NCBI GenBank assembly: GCA_022410635.1
Contig: JAJVDF010000970.1
Span: forward strand, 184,011-248,010
Reading direction: 5' to 3'
DNA: 64,000 bases
Source: Tretioscincus oriximinensis
Lineage: Eukaryota > Chordata > Lepidosauria > Squamata > Gymnophthalmidae
The position numbers were made by a program, and so were the translations under genes. The notes under the pieces are model-generated. The model did no database searches and was not told where the DNA came from. It saw only the letters and a list, made by a program, of their open reading frames with translations. Below, one piece after another: positions 1-10,195 of this stretch. Every line of letters begins with the position of its first letter. Within the stretch, counting starts at the first letter, position 1.

Positions 1-471
1 CAGCAAACATCCAAGTAGAGTGACGTTAGCAAAATATTCATTTTCACACTGGTTCTACCTGCATAATATAGATGGATTGAAAGGTTCATTCACATGACTG
101 GCTTTTTAGTGCTATTTTTAAGATATATTGCAATAATGTGGCTATTACTGGCAGTCTACAAGCTCAAGGAGTTTTGCCTTTCCCTACATATCCCAGGGAC
201 TGTATTTACCTGCAAATTCCATGAGGTTTTAAGAGCCTCCAAGAAGCTCTTTCTCTTCAGTCATTGGGTCTTGTCTCCCCACCGTCTTTGTTACCATGTG
301 ACAGACAGACACAGAGCGAGAGAGAACCCAGTTTAAAAACCTCAGAGCTTTGAGGCAAGCATTCAAATCAAGCAGAGACCAGTGATCCCAACTGCTTGTG
401 ACTGATGTATACATGGGCAAATCACACCATGGGACTCCCTTTTATGTCACCTAGCACAACAGTTTCTTTTG
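1..471. other. unassigned AT-rich sequence
   Basis: I recognise no repeat, RNA gene or convincing exon here. The short open frames on both strands lack homology that I can recognise and look like chance. Confidence 0.5.
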
Positions 472-599
472 CATGGAGGCTGGAAGTCTTCAGAGACTGG
501 ACAGTCATCTGTCTGAGATGGTTTAATGAATCCTGCATTGAGCAGGGGGTTGGACCCGATGATCCTGGAGGTCCCTTCCAACTCTATGATTCTATGATT
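472..599 (+). mobile_element. CR1 LINE, 3'-terminal fragment
   Basis: The sequence covers the end of CR1 ORF2 and its short 3' UTR: the stretch encoding the 'LEVFRDWTVICLRWFNES' type tail, then GGTTGGACCCGATGATCC, then the terminal repeat ATTCTATGATTCTATGA. Birds and reptiles carry CR1 copies with this kind of end. It is 5'-truncated, as is usual for CR1. Matching ends lie at 3525, 5061 and 47100-48283. Confidence 0.85.
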
Positions 600-689
600 A
601 TAACACATCTAATTTGGATTTGCTCTAGTTTCATGCAAAAAAGGAGCTAGGGAGCTCCTTAAAATGGATTAGTAAAACTGCAGTCACAC

Positions 690-1105
690 AGGGTCTGTGT
701 TGAACTTGTCACACCAGGTTGTTATACAAACCAATAGATTTAGGAGTTTAGAGCCGATGTGCCAAATTACTGGTTTACTAGGAAAAACTATTGTCAAACT
801 GTTATATATTGTGAAATGCTGTGATCTGTCGATATTTTCAACGAGAAATCATAAGAGGTAAAGGAATTTGATATTGACAGTAAACTCTCTAATAGCATTT
901 GTGAAGAGAAACCGCTGGACTTTCTCTTGACACCAGGAAATAAAATGGTTGATGAGAGCATGCCATGTGATCAGAAAATTTTGCTTCTCAGGAACTGACA
1001 TGAGAACAAGAAAACTTGGAATATAAGATGGAATTTATTTGTTGATTATCAGTTGATACTGGGATAAACAGGTGATGCAAGGATGCAGCCTAAGCCTGTG
1101 CAAAC
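690..1105 (+). repeat. dispersed repeat G, copy 1
   Basis: This segment recurs at 2205-2470, 10815-11300, 12100-12235 and, inverted, at 19825-20175 and 54490-54715. Shared landmarks in order are 'ACCAGGTTGTTATA', 'TGCCAAATTACTGGTTTACT', 'GAAATTTGATATTGACAG' type sequence, 'AACTCTCTAATAGCATTT', and 'ACAACCAGCAAACAAAATGG' or close variants. No open frame is shared, so it looks non-autonomous. I do not recognise the family. Confidence 0.6.
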
Positions 1106-2204
1106 AAGACATTACACTATATTCACATATAACACACAAAAAAAGCTCAAAGGTGCCTTTTGGAATTCATGTGCAAATTTGTCCTTTTCCTTCTGCATTA
1201 ATCATCATAAAGAGAGGTGAGATGATGTGGTGAGAGAATACACTACTGTCTCTAGTAGTTATTCCTGCAATTGAAACTGTGATAGATGGTTTAAACAGGG
1301 AAGCTCAAAGGGATCCCGAACAACAATAATTTGAATAATATAAATGCTTCTTAATTGGTAGGAAGAAGCGAACAGGTGCCTCTGGAACTGATTCAGTGGC
1401 ATGTTGAACCCCATTAATATTAAGAAGCCAGTCTAAGGACAAAGATGTTTTGATTAGGAAGGCATATATTCTCAGGTGTGTGCACCTCCTGACACTTTTT
1501 GTAATCCTACAGATTTATTCTCAGTCTTGGGAGTCCTGTCAACTGATATCACATTTCAAGCAAAAAACCCAAGAACATCAAAAGCCAAGCTTAAGCTTCT
1601 TGGGCGCCTGAAATCTTGCCAGAATTGTGCTATACATTGCCTGTTTCTTTTTTCTTCTTTTCTTTTGGTTCTGCTTTCATTGTTGCTTGCATCATTAAAG
1701 AAGAAAAGACATATCGTAGCATCCAAAGAACAAAAATACCTCAGATGACTCAGGGTGATAGAAGGTAGGAAACAAATCACAGTAGGTATTAACTATTCAA
1801 AACCCATCCGCCTCCCCTCCCCACGCTTTATTCTGTGTCAGACAGGGAGTTGTATCAAAATAAGCCTGCTTAATATGGGGGGAAAGGACACTTCTAAGCT
1901 TTCCAAAGTTTAATTGGCAGCCCAGTCTTTTTCTTCCTCTTCAAAAGCACAGGCTGTCCTAGAAGTAATAGAAGCTTGAACTACTGAAGCCAAAACACAG
2001 TTTTGTATGCCTGGCAAGTAGTCTGGGGAAGCTATTCCTTATGACTGAGAAAATGTTATATTTTTTCCTTCTGCTTTTTGAAACGGATGCCATGGATTGC
2101 TTAGAACACAGACTTCAATCAAAACCTGTGCAAAATGCTGTTAAAATTTTTGCAGGGCTACAGAGATCAATTTATATTTGAATTAGACCATCTGAATCTC
2201 TATG
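1106..2204. other. unassigned sequence
   Basis: About 1.1 kb of AT-rich DNA with no repeat that I recognise. Two open frames on opposite strands at 1476-1780 overlap and resemble no protein known to me. Confidence 0.4.
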
Positions 2205-2470
2205 GCCGCATCCAAATAGGTTCAATAATCCACAAGCAAGTAGAATTTGTGTTGTATTTGTCACACCGGGTTGTTATACAAACTGACAGATTTTGAATTT
2301 TAGAGCTGATTTACCAGCTTACTGGGGGAAAACAACTATATAGGATCACTGCAAAAAGGCTATGATGTGTGGACAGTTTTGATGAGAAATTGTGAGGGTG
2401 AGAAGTGGGGAAGGGATCAGATATTGATAAACCATTCCATAACCTCTGGGCTACCACAGAGAAGTCCCTC
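2205..2470 (+). repeat. dispersed repeat G, copy 2
   Basis: Same family as 690-1105. It begins near 'AGGTTCAATAATCCAC', which the 10.8-kb copy also shows in altered form, and runs through the 'GGTTGTTATACAAACTG' and 'AGATATTGATAAACCATTCC' blocks. It lacks the downstream part. Confidence 0.55.
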
Positions 2471-2679
2471 CCACATGTCTATGACTAAAGGAGGTGAGAT
2501 TATCAAGAGAGTCTTCACCAGAAGATTTTAGATTGGGGCAGATTCATATTAGGAGAAGGTATGCCTTCAAATATTGGAGTCCAAACCATTAGGGCCTTAT
2601 TAGTCAATGTTAACACTTTGGACTGAGCTCAGTAGCAAATGGGCAGCCAATGTAGTTCTATTGGGCCAGGGACTAAGAG

Positions 2680-2745
2680 TGGCTTACAAGGTTACCTTTT
2701 GTCTGAAAGCTAATATTTTTATTCTTTCTTCCCCACCATGCTATA
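2680..2745 (-). mobile_element. tRNA-SINE (type S2), body fragment
   Basis: The stretch 'GTGGCTTACAAGG...TCTTTCTTCCCCACCATGCT' matches the internal part of the minus-strand SINEs at 26008 and 27464. Head and tail are absent. Short and diverged, so the assignment rests on these two neighbours. Confidence 0.5.
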
Positions 2746-3524
2746 ATGATACCTATTGATTTTAATGAGTTCACTTAAAATTAAGACACTGTACCTTTAA
2801 GGTTTGAGCCAGAGTCTTGAAAGCTGGGGGGGAGGAGCTTAAGTTGAGAGTTAGGAGAGAGTTCTGTTTTTGAAGTTGCTAAAGAAGCAACTGGTAAAAT
2901 TCAGTGTTGGGAACTGTATGAGAATCTCGTGAGTCTCCGATATAATACACCCTCGCACATGATTAGAGATCACATGGAGGAATACACGAGAAAATTTGTC
3001 TCAACCCAATTCCTGCCATTTTACTGTGAGCAATATCATTTTGATGTCATTTTTGGTATTTGCTTTTGGGAAAATGGCACCCATTGTGACATCACTTCCT
3101 GTCCCACACAGGAAGTGACCTATCTTTTTGACATCATTTCCTCTCCTGCCCAGAAAGTGGCATCCCCAAAATTTCTGGCAAGAGAGATTTTCAGGCCCCC
3201 TTGCCAGAGATTTTCCTTCCAGTAAGCTCCNGTCATTGGCTTGTATGTGGGGCTCTTTGGCAGAAGTAGTGATCCACAAGTGTTAACAAAACTGTACATG
3301 TCTGCTACTGTTATGACCAAAGGATTGCATTATTAATAAACTGCGCATAGTTCAATAAATGGAGAAATCAGGGGATTGGGGAGTCTCAACTCTACTTAGT
3401 AGGAGAGATTGCCTGGGAGTCTAAAGCCATTAAAATAGTCAGGAAGATTCTATCTGTGCCTCGGTGCTGTTAGGATTGTTGCTATTATATATAAATTGAC
3501 TTGAGTTCCCATTTCGTTACTTTG
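2746..3524. other. unassigned sequence with a paired-GGAA palindrome
   Basis: No family recognised. At 3092-3118 an 11-bp perfect inverted repeat (TCACTTCCTGT, 5-bp spacer, ACAGGAAGTGA) places two ETS-type GGAA cores face to face. A related ACATCATTTCCTCTCC block follows at 3130. Near 3330-3360 there are two AATAAA-like signals, so an old LTR is possible but not shown. Confidence 0.35.
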
Positions 3525-3599
3525 CGTTAATGAAGCCTGCATTGAGTAGGATCCAATGGCCCTGGAGGTCCTTTCCAACGCTATGATTCTATGATTCTT
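3525..3599 (+). mobile_element. CR1 LINE, 3' end only
   Basis: Only the last ~75 bases remain: 'GCCTGCATTGAGTAGGATCC', 'CCTGGAGGTCCTTTCCAACG', then ATGATTCTATGATTC. Same 3' end type as the copies at 472 and 5061. Confidence 0.8.
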
Positions 3600-3660
3600 T
3601 CTTGGTCTAAATAACAGTATTATAAACAAATGAATGGGGGGACAAAAGATACTTTTAAAG

Positions 3661-4197
3661 TAGACTGACCAGATTTTCTGAGGCCCAAACCGGGGTAATT
3701 AATATTCGTGCTAATTTGCATACCCATAAATATGTAAATCACTCACCAACATCCATTCCCCTCTGAAATTCCCGCCTGAGAAATTTGTGAAGCATGTGAA
3801 AAAATTTTTAAACTGTCTAAAAATTTTTGGATCAGAAATTTGCATTTTTAATTTTTTTTTTACTGAGGGGAGGGTGCCTTCAGGAGCTGGCCCCAGTTGC
3901 TAGAGACCCTTAGTGGTAGTGCAGTGAATTTCTTTTTTAAAAATTCAAACATAATTTTTTTGAAGTGTGCGAGAATTTTTTATTTTTTATTGAGGGGAGT
4001 GTGCCTTCAGGAGCTTGCCCCAGATGCCAGAGCCCTCTAGNGGTGGTGCAGTGATTTTTTTTTAAAGAAAAAAACTAAAAAAATTCTTTTAAATTTAAGT
4101 TTTTTTCCTCAGCAAAAACCGGGGAAATGGCGCCCCCACCTGAGGGCGAGGTAGACATCTCAAAAACGGGTTTCCCCACACACACCTGGTCAGCCTA
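3661..4197 (+). mobile_element. hAT-like non-autonomous element, family A, copy A1
   Basis: The ends are TAGACTGACCAGA and CCTGGTCAGCCTA, imperfect terminal inverted repeats. The element is flanked by a perfect 8-bp duplication, TTTTAAAG (3653-3660 and 4198-4205), as expected of hAT insertion. Inside are runs of 'GTGAGAATTTTTTT'-like sub-repeats and two copies of a ~130-bp unit containing 'TGCCTTCAGGAGCT' (near 3870 and 3995). No transposase frame is present. Confidence 0.85.
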
Positions 4198-5060
4198 TTT
4201 TAAAGTTACATCTATCCTGATAATTTGGTCTTCCTAAGGGAAATGGTGGCAGCCTACCTGAATAGAGATACCCTACATGGTATCATATAAACCATTACCA
4301 TCTTATTTATGGTAAATAATTCAACCATACATACAATGCCTATCCCTTAATTTTAACAAAGTACATATACACTGTGAAAATATTACATTGAGAAAATCTC
4401 ACTTTCAATAACGTATTTACTATATCCATCCAAATCATCCATTTGGTCTTATCTTTCCAACCTTCTATTAATAGTATTTATGCACGTACTATCGTCTGCT
4501 ACCAAGTATAAATAAATAAAACGTTTTCAGCTCGGTTATGGTTTTGTTACATTAATCTATTCACAAATAGCTTTGTTTTCAAATAGCTAGATTGGCTGAA
4601 GCTGAAGCCAGTAGTGGGCACCGACCCTTCTCCACAGACAACACATGGGCCTCAAATTCCAATATCTCTGTTGAAACACTGCTGCTCTTCACTTGCGTAC
4701 TACCATGCCCCCAACATAAGACCTTCCCCTGACTCGTTAGCCGCCAGCGAGTCTGCTGCAGATGTGGACAGCTGGCCCTGTCCTGCCTCACAAATCTTCA
4801 TTCACAAAGCTAAACCAAGGAGGAGGAGGAGCAGGAGAAAAGGAATGAAGGGGAGCGGGAGGAAGAGGCGGAAGAGAAAAATACTTACTTTGCTTCCTAC
4901 AACAGACTCGTTCTACTATTTTGCTAAAATCCCTTTCCCTTGTGAGAGTACTGCAAAAATATGATCCTACCGTAGTTTTTGTAACAGAGTAGACAATTCC
5001 AGGACTATNGTATTTGTAAATATGTATCTGAAATCAGCAAATATGACTGGCAATGAATTA
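4198..5060. other. mostly unassigned; SINE S2 scrap at 4559-4635
   Basis: The block 'CAAATAGCTAGATTGGCTGAAGCTG...GTGGGCACC' at 4559-4635 matches the middle of the tRNA-SINEs at 26190 and 27665. The rest has no assignment; 4816-4880 is purine-rich and gives a basic, low-complexity open frame that I do not believe is a gene. Confidence 0.45.
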
Positions 5061-5353
5061 TTTCACAGAGCAGAGGGATCAGCACTGTTCTCATTGGCAC
5101 ACGGAAGGACTAGAAACAATAGAATGAAACTGCAAGGGAGTAGATTTAGATTAGATATCAGAAAAAACTTTCTAACAGGGTGATAAACCAGTGGAACAGT
5201 TTGCCACAGGAGGTGGTGAGTTAGCCTTCACGGGAAGTCTTCAAACAGAGACTGGACAGTCATCTGTCTGGGATGGTTTAATGAATCCAGCATCGAGCAG
5301 CGGGTTGGACCCGATGACCCTGGAGTTCCCTTCCAACTCTATGATTCTATGAT
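5061..5353 (+). mobile_element. CR1 LINE, 3'-terminal fragment
   Basis: It covers the C-terminal ORF2 region and 3' end: 'AGAGGGATCAGCACTGTTCT', 'GGAATGAAACTGCAAGGGAG', 'GGAACAGTTTGCCACAGGAG', ending ATGATTCTATGAT. It aligns along its length with the last ~290 bases of the longer copy at 47100-48283. Confidence 0.88.
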
Positions 5354-6086
5354 TTTTTAGGCATTCTTAGTAAAATGCATACGTTTCCTGAGCAGTTCTT
5401 GCCTGACTATAGGCTTCCCATAAGAATACAAGTTTTAATGCACATATGCCACATGATTTCACCTGATTGTCATTTGAACCATCTCCTATTTTCTATATCT
5501 TTCCACTTAAGGCATCGATTTGTCTTATGCTTTTCCAGGATGAGCTTTGTATAGATTTTGAGCCAACCTTCTCCCTTATAAAATATAAATTTGAGGCTTA
5601 TTTTTTTATCAGCACACAAACTGGATGATGTTTCTTTGAGATTATTTATGTATTTACCTGTATTAAAGGAGTTCTTTTTATTGTCTGGATTTTGAAGCCA
5701 CTGATAATTACTTCAGTGTTGAAATGTGCATAGCTCTATTAGTCCATTTTTATGCAGCATTTTCTGTGAAATGCAACAGTAAGGAGATTTCAGTCCATAT
5801 GTCACATTTACTATCAAGAGCATGTGAGAGAAGAGGACAAGCTGGGCCAATTACCAGCTAAAAACACCTATTTTGAAAAGGACAACAGCCTTGTAATGTT
5901 GTTTACATGAGAATCTCCTTCTGTTATTTTCCATTGGATGCTTTTGTCAAGGAGATTGGACTGAAAACAGATGGTCTGTAACCTGACTGCTCTTTGTTTT
6001 CTATGGGGTTGATGACAACATATATTGTTCTGAAATGCGTTTTTTTAAATCATTCAAATATATGCATGTTTATATTCCATATTTAA
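5354..6086. other. unassigned sequence
   Basis: AT-rich, no repeat recognised, no reading frame of note. Confidence 0.45.
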
Positions 6087-6262
6087 TTTCAGAGAAATAG
6101 CCGTGTTAGTCTAGTAGAAAGTCCAGCAAAGAGGCGAGCAGCACTTTGAGACTAACTTGAGAAAAGTGGTTGGCATAAGCTTTCGTAGACACGTCTACTT
6201 CTTCAGATGCTGAGGGACTAATGTCAGGGTCAGGTATTTATAGGAAACTGTGTATGGGAGAA
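6087..6262 (-). mobile_element. dispersed repeat P (hammerhead-like core), copy 1
   Basis: Read on the minus strand, it carries GCAT, CTGAAGA, an A, the stem GTAGAC / GTCTAC with a 2-base loop, GAAA, GCTT and ATGC. It then runs through 'AAGTTAGTCTCAAAGTGCTG' to 'CTAACACGGCTATTTCTCTG'. Upstream of the core it shares 'CCTGACCCTGACATTAGTCC' with the copy at 60715. No protein is encoded in this fragment. The core is discussed in the findings. Confidence 0.75.
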
Positions 6263-6510
6263 GACAAAGCATATACAGTTGTAATAAGTGATGAATTGCA
6301 GGTTAGAAAAATAGGTAAATAGCAGAAACTAATCCTCTTATGTGAAAAAGTCCCTGGGGCTACAAGAGGCAATGTCTGGTAGAGAATCAATCAAATACTT
6401 AACAGGTTTCATAAAAATGTATAGTTGGCCAGGAAACCATTATCTTTGTTAAGTCCTTTGGAACTTATGAATGTATTCAAGTTCTGCTGCTTCTCTTTCT
6501 GCTGCTTCTC

Positions 6511-6556
6511 TTTAAATATGGAAGTCCAGCCCCTTTGCTGGACTTCCATATTTAAA
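6511..6556. repeat. perfect 20-bp hairpin
   Basis: Arms at 6511-6530 and 6537-6556 are exact reverse complements, with a 6-base loop (CCCTTT). The arms include GGAAGTCCAGC, which resembles the AAAGTCCAGCAAAG end of the nearby P repeat. It is preceded by a 15-bp tandem duplication (TCTGCTGCTTCTCTT, twice). Confidence 0.85.
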
Positions 6557-7611
6557 CTATACATAGGAGCAACATAGCAAATGGATTGGAAAACAGAAGA
6601 TAGGCAGTTCAGTCTCTGTCTCCACTGAGGTAGACATTGACAAACCACTTCTATAGCTTTGCAAAAAAAAANCCTGCATATAATTGTCCATGGAAATGGT
6701 CATAAATTCAACCAGAAGTTGGATTTTTGTTGATTGCATTTTTTATGTTTGTAACGTGCCATTTCAAGCTAGCTACACTGGCTTGCAGCAAAATACTCAA
6801 AAGAGAAGAAAAAAATACTCCACTGAGCAGGGGATGTATGTCTTTTTATCTCTTGATCCTGCTTGAAGATGGGGTAAGTTAGAGGGGGTATTTCTACTTT
6901 AAGAAAAACAGAGAGAGATAAGTTTCTTGATTATTGAAGTTTTTTTATGGATTTTTTAAAAACAAGAAATGAATTTTTAATTGCAGACTTTGAATGTTAA
7001 AGACCAGATTGCTGATGTGGAGGAGGAATTTATGGAGATATATGTGTTATTGATCAAACTTATTAAGGTACAGAATGAACGGGGGAGGAAGTTATTCATA
7101 TAACTAGTTGATGACAGCTATAGAAGCCCATAGAAATCACACTGCAAAAGCTACATAAAGTAGTAGTAAGAAAAAATTCTAATTACCGTTACTAGAATCT
7201 TGCAATTGTGGGATGGTGTGATCAGAGTCACAACATAAACGAGGCACGTTTTGGATTTTCCTAGACCCTTCAGAAAGGCTGTGAGGTCATCGTCCTGATG
7301 AACCTACAGACCTCATCCTTGGGCTTCTTTTTACTGAGAGTTCAGAAGTCTTGCACAATCCCTGTCTGCCTTTGTATGAACAATGCTTAATTAACACTTT
7401 GGGCAGAATTTAGTCCTTCCTGATCTTCAGAGTAAACCTGAGCTTTTTCCGTGGTGTGCCAGCGGAAAAGCAGGTTATCCATTAGCCCAGATAAATTAGT
7501 CATGGAGCCAGTGTACTTAAAGGCTTAGAAAAGTCTTAAGCCTTTTTCCCAGAATAATATTCTGGAGATATATGTATATGATTCCCACAATGGGAGGCAA
7601 ATTCGGCATAA
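6557..7611. other. unassigned sequence
   Basis: About 1 kb without a recognisable repeat or exon. Confidence 0.4.
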
Positions 7612-7642
7612 TCGCATAGAATCATAGAATTATAGAATCATT
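7612..7642 (-). mobile_element. CR1 LINE 3' terminal repeat (scrap)
   Basis: The bases 'CATAGAATCATAGAATTATA' are the reverse complement of the CR1 terminal ATTCTATGATTCTATG repeat. Too short to say more. Confidence 0.5.
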
Positions 7643-7686
7643 AGTGGAATTAGGGATACAGTGGGTTCTAGGCAGTGGGCTTAATT

Positions 7687-8010
7687 CTTAACCTTCTTCT
7701 CTCCTCCTGCTGTTTACCCCTCCCTCCCCTNCCCCTCCTCCTCCTCTTCCCTCCTCCTTTTCCCTCTTCCTCCTCCCCCCTCCTCCCTGCCTTACCTATT
7801 CCAGGTCCATCAATATATTTCAGTCCATCAACGAACTCCGTGCAAACCGCATGGAGCCTGCGGAGCTCCCGGACCTGGAACAGGTAAGGCACAAGAGATG
7901 GGGAGGAGGAGGAATAGGGGAGAGGGGGAGGGGAGGGGAGGGGGGAGGAGGATGGTAGAGGAGGGGAAGAAAAAGAGAGGGAAAGGGGGGGAGAGAAGAG
8001 ATTCCAGGGG
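7687..8010. repeat. pyrimidine tract / 79-bp segment / purine tract
   Basis: A C/T-only tract (about 7687-7797) and a G/A-rich tract (about 7884-8010) flank 7805-7883. The two inner borders are an inverted repeat of ~21 bases (TGCCTTACCTATTCCAGGTCC against TGCCTTACCTGTTCCAGGTC in reverse). The locus could therefore fold back as a whole, and could form triplex-like DNA. Confidence 0.75.
7805..7883 (+). other. possible 79-bp internal exon, host gene unknown
   Basis: On the plus strand the segment follows a long polypyrimidine tract and TATTCCAG, and ends CAG|GTAAGG, a strong donor. Read from 7806 it gives 26 open codons including 'NELRANRMEPAELPDLEQ', which looks protein-like. The border inverted repeat also gives the minus strand a good acceptor (TGTTCCAG) and donor (TAG|GTAAGG), with an open frame containing 'VRELRRLHAVCTEFVDGLKY'. 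I recognise neither peptide. It may be a real exon on one strand or a foldback repeat that mimics one. Confidence 0.25.
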
Positions 8011-8114
8011 GCGAAGGAGAGGCAGAAGACAGGTTTGTTCTGCAGCTCGTCTTCTGCAAGAATAGGGGACAGCGGGGAAGGGAAGGAGGCTCAGGGTGGG
8101 GGAAGGGCGGAGAG

Positions 8115-8215
8115 GCGGAGTAAGGTCAGTTTTCCATGCTCCTTCATTGGAGACACCCGAAGGTTTCTGGGTGTCTTCGATAATGGAGGATGCAGGNTCG
8201 GGCCTACTCCACATG
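8115..8215. repeat. imperfect hairpin region
   Basis: TCCTTCATTGGAGACACCC is followed, after ~10 bases, by GGGTGTCTTCGATAATGGAG, a near reverse complement. Outer flanks (TCCATG and CATGGA) extend the pairing. It looks like a small foldback DNA element of unknown family. Confidence 0.5.
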
Positions 8216-8309
8216 GAGGGGCAAGACTATCCTCCCCTAAACTGCGGAAATGGAGCTGGGGACTGGACAAAAATGACATTACAATCTGCTGACCCGTTTG
8301 CATTTTATT

Positions 8310-8415
8310 ATATAGGATGATTAGAACTCTTAGCTTAGTGTCACTGGCAAATTTGATAGGTTTTCCCTCAATTCCTTCATCCAAGTCATTTATAAATAGC
8401 ACGCATTAAATAGCA
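8310..8415 (-). mobile_element. CR1 LINE, reverse-transcriptase scrap
   Basis: The minus strand encodes 'LFINDLDEGIEGKPIKFASD', which matches the CR1 palm segment 'FINDLDEGIEGKLIKFADDT' at 47340-47405. The catalytic FADD is changed to FASD and both ends are lost. Confidence 0.8.
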
Positions 8416-9079
8416 CCGGGCCCAGGTCAAATTTTACAGAGTGGGGAAAAAACTCACCTGTGAATCCAACCTTTGTGTTCCGCAACTGTACAGATTATTT
8501 TTTATTTTCCTTTTCTTTCTTTCTTTCTNTTTTTTATTCAGAAGTTTAGTTTAAACAAGTGGCTCAGTAGGAAATTTGCAAGAAAATTCAGCTGAGAATA
8601 TTGAGAGACTTTCAGGAAAAATGATCACCTAAGAAAGCAACCACTAGAAAGGAAACTGAAAAGAATGAAAGAAAAGGCAGACATAAAGGCTCCCTTGACT
8701 GTCTTAGAAATAAGACAGACACATCAAAGCTGTGCACTGAACCCATGAGAATTTGCAAGGAATTTCTCTCTCCTGTGATAATATCTGACTGCAGATTCTT
8801 TTCTCATTTAATTAGTGAAGGTTAAAAGAGAAGAGAAAGAAATTTTGAGCATAGCACCAGATTTTGTGAATCACACATCTAGCCATGAATGCCTAGGGGA
8901 AGTGGGCTTTATCTTACTAGAAATGCTCGAGCCCATGGATGTCTTTAAACACCTCTTGCATCTTCAATAGAAAAATTAGTATAAAAAAAGAAATCTAAAG
9001 CCCTGTTTGCACAGGTTCAATAATGTACCATTCAAAATCTCTATTGCCATTGTTGGGCAATGAGATGATGAGGCAGCAG
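8416..9079. other. unassigned sequence with one F-type terminal scrap
   Basis: At 9003-9045 'CTGTTTGCACAGGTTCAATA' resembles the terminal repeat of the F elements at 34651 and 56226. A short (TTTC)n run lies at 8513-8530. Nothing else recognised. Confidence 0.4.
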
Positions 9080-9498
9080 TACTGCTATATAAGGAAGAAG
9101 CAACANACTACCATATAAGGTAACAGCCTGGATGTATACATTCCAGGGAACAGCTGGGTAGCAGAAGGGTCTCTGTCCACGTGAAAGAATCATGCAGAGG
9201 GTCTNCTTTGCTCATGGTATGCGCATGCTAACATATGATAGGCTAGGAATAGAAATGTATTGTAGCTATTGTCCAATAGAGGAAAGCCACGCTTGCTTGA
9301 AAATGTATAAAAGCTGAGTGAAAAATGAGATCGGGGCTCCCTCCTATATAGCCCCCTGAGTTGGGCTGGAGAGAGACCTGTGTTGCAACACTGAATAAAC
9401 GCTTATCTACGGACCCGATTGCCTGTTGCCTGTCTTTGTTTATTGCNTCCGCACGAGCAGCCTTCCTGGGAGTCCTGGGCCAGAGAAACCCGCTACAA
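9080..9498 (+). mobile_element. probable solo LTR of an endogenous retrovirus
   Basis: The segment has promoter-like and polyadenylation-like order: a CCAAT box (GTCCAATAGAGG, 9266), TATA box (GTATAAAAGC, 9305), an R-like region with CTCCCTCCTATATAGCC, AATAAACGC (9394), a T-rich stretch (TGTCTTTGTTTATTGC), and an end in CTACA at 9498. No gag, pol or env sequence is adjacent, so I call a solo LTR. The left border is uncertain and I could not find a target duplication. Confidence 0.6.
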
Positions 9499-9745
9499 TG
9501 AAGAAGAAGAGTTGGTTTTTATATTTTGCTTTTCCCAGCTTGAAGGGAATCATAGTGGCTTACATAACCTTCTGTTCTCTTACAACAGATATCTTGTGAA
9601 GTAGGTGGGGCTGAGAAAGCTCTGAAGAACTGTGAAGAGACCAAGGTCAGCCAGCTGGTTTCATGGAGGATTACGGAATTAAACTGGGAGACAACCAGAT
9701 AAGAGTCTCACAATCTAACCATAAGACCAAGCTGGCTGTTGTGAC
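9499..9745 (-). mobile_element. tRNA-derived SINE (type S1 variant)
   Basis: On the minus strand the head is near 9745 (GGTTAGATTGTGAGACTCTT, then 'CAGTTTAATTCC' at the B-box position). The body contains 'TCAGCCCCACCTACTTCAC' and the tail ends in (CTT)n, seen here as GAAGAAGAAG. Similar copies lie at 21205-21455 and 12225-12370. It abuts the LTR end. Confidence 0.8.
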
Positions 9746-9823
9746 TAGCCCAAGGCCACGAGCTAAGAACTACATGAACCAAGAACGGTTATTTAAAAGT
9801 ACAGCGCCATATGGATACTCAGC

Positions 9824-9905
9824 AAGAATCTAGCATCTGAAGAAGTACACGTGTCTACAAGTCCACGCTCCCTATTTTTTTCTTGTTTCCAAAATTGTTT
9901 GAGAT
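9824..9905 (+). mobile_element. dispersed repeat P, copy 2 (short)
   Basis: It shows GCATCTGAAGAAGTACACGT then TTTTTTTCTTGTTTC. The hammerhead-like stem is interrupted (GTACAC against GTCTAC) and the GAAA is lost, so this is a decayed copy. Confidence 0.55.
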
Positions 9906-10049
9906 CAACTTGGTAGATTTTCTTGATTTAGATTAACACCTGCTGCCTCCCTTTTCCTAGTTAGTCTCTATGGTGCTAATATGACTGAATGTTTAGTCAT
10001 CAGAAATCTTCAAAACATGATGGGATTTAAAGACGACGACAACTTGACA

Positions 10050-10195
10050 GTATCTAACAAGGGGGTTTCATAGCACATTAGAGACTAACAAAAAGTAGAC
10101 AGTATCAGCTTTCATAGACAAGTTCTTTACCTAGATAGAGGTATAGATGATGGAAGACGGATAGTCTGCTTCTTCAGATGCCTTCCGAGAGTATT
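10050..10195 (-). mobile_element. dispersed repeat P, copy 3 (interrupted)
   Basis: The ends match the family (AGCACATTAGAGACTAACAA on the left; CTTCTTCAGATGCC on the right). The stem region is split by ~40 extra bases between TAGACAAGTTC and GTCTGCTTC. Confidence 0.6.

Noticed and set aside
7828..8214. 128-codon Pro/Ser-rich minus-strand frame
   Set aside because: Composition artefact of the C/T side of the purine tract.
9824..9905. Covariation support for the hammerhead-like stem from decayed copies
   Set aside because: Changes in old copies (9824, 12505, 55655) are mostly one-sided and break pairs; they show decay and give no evidence for or against selection on the fold.
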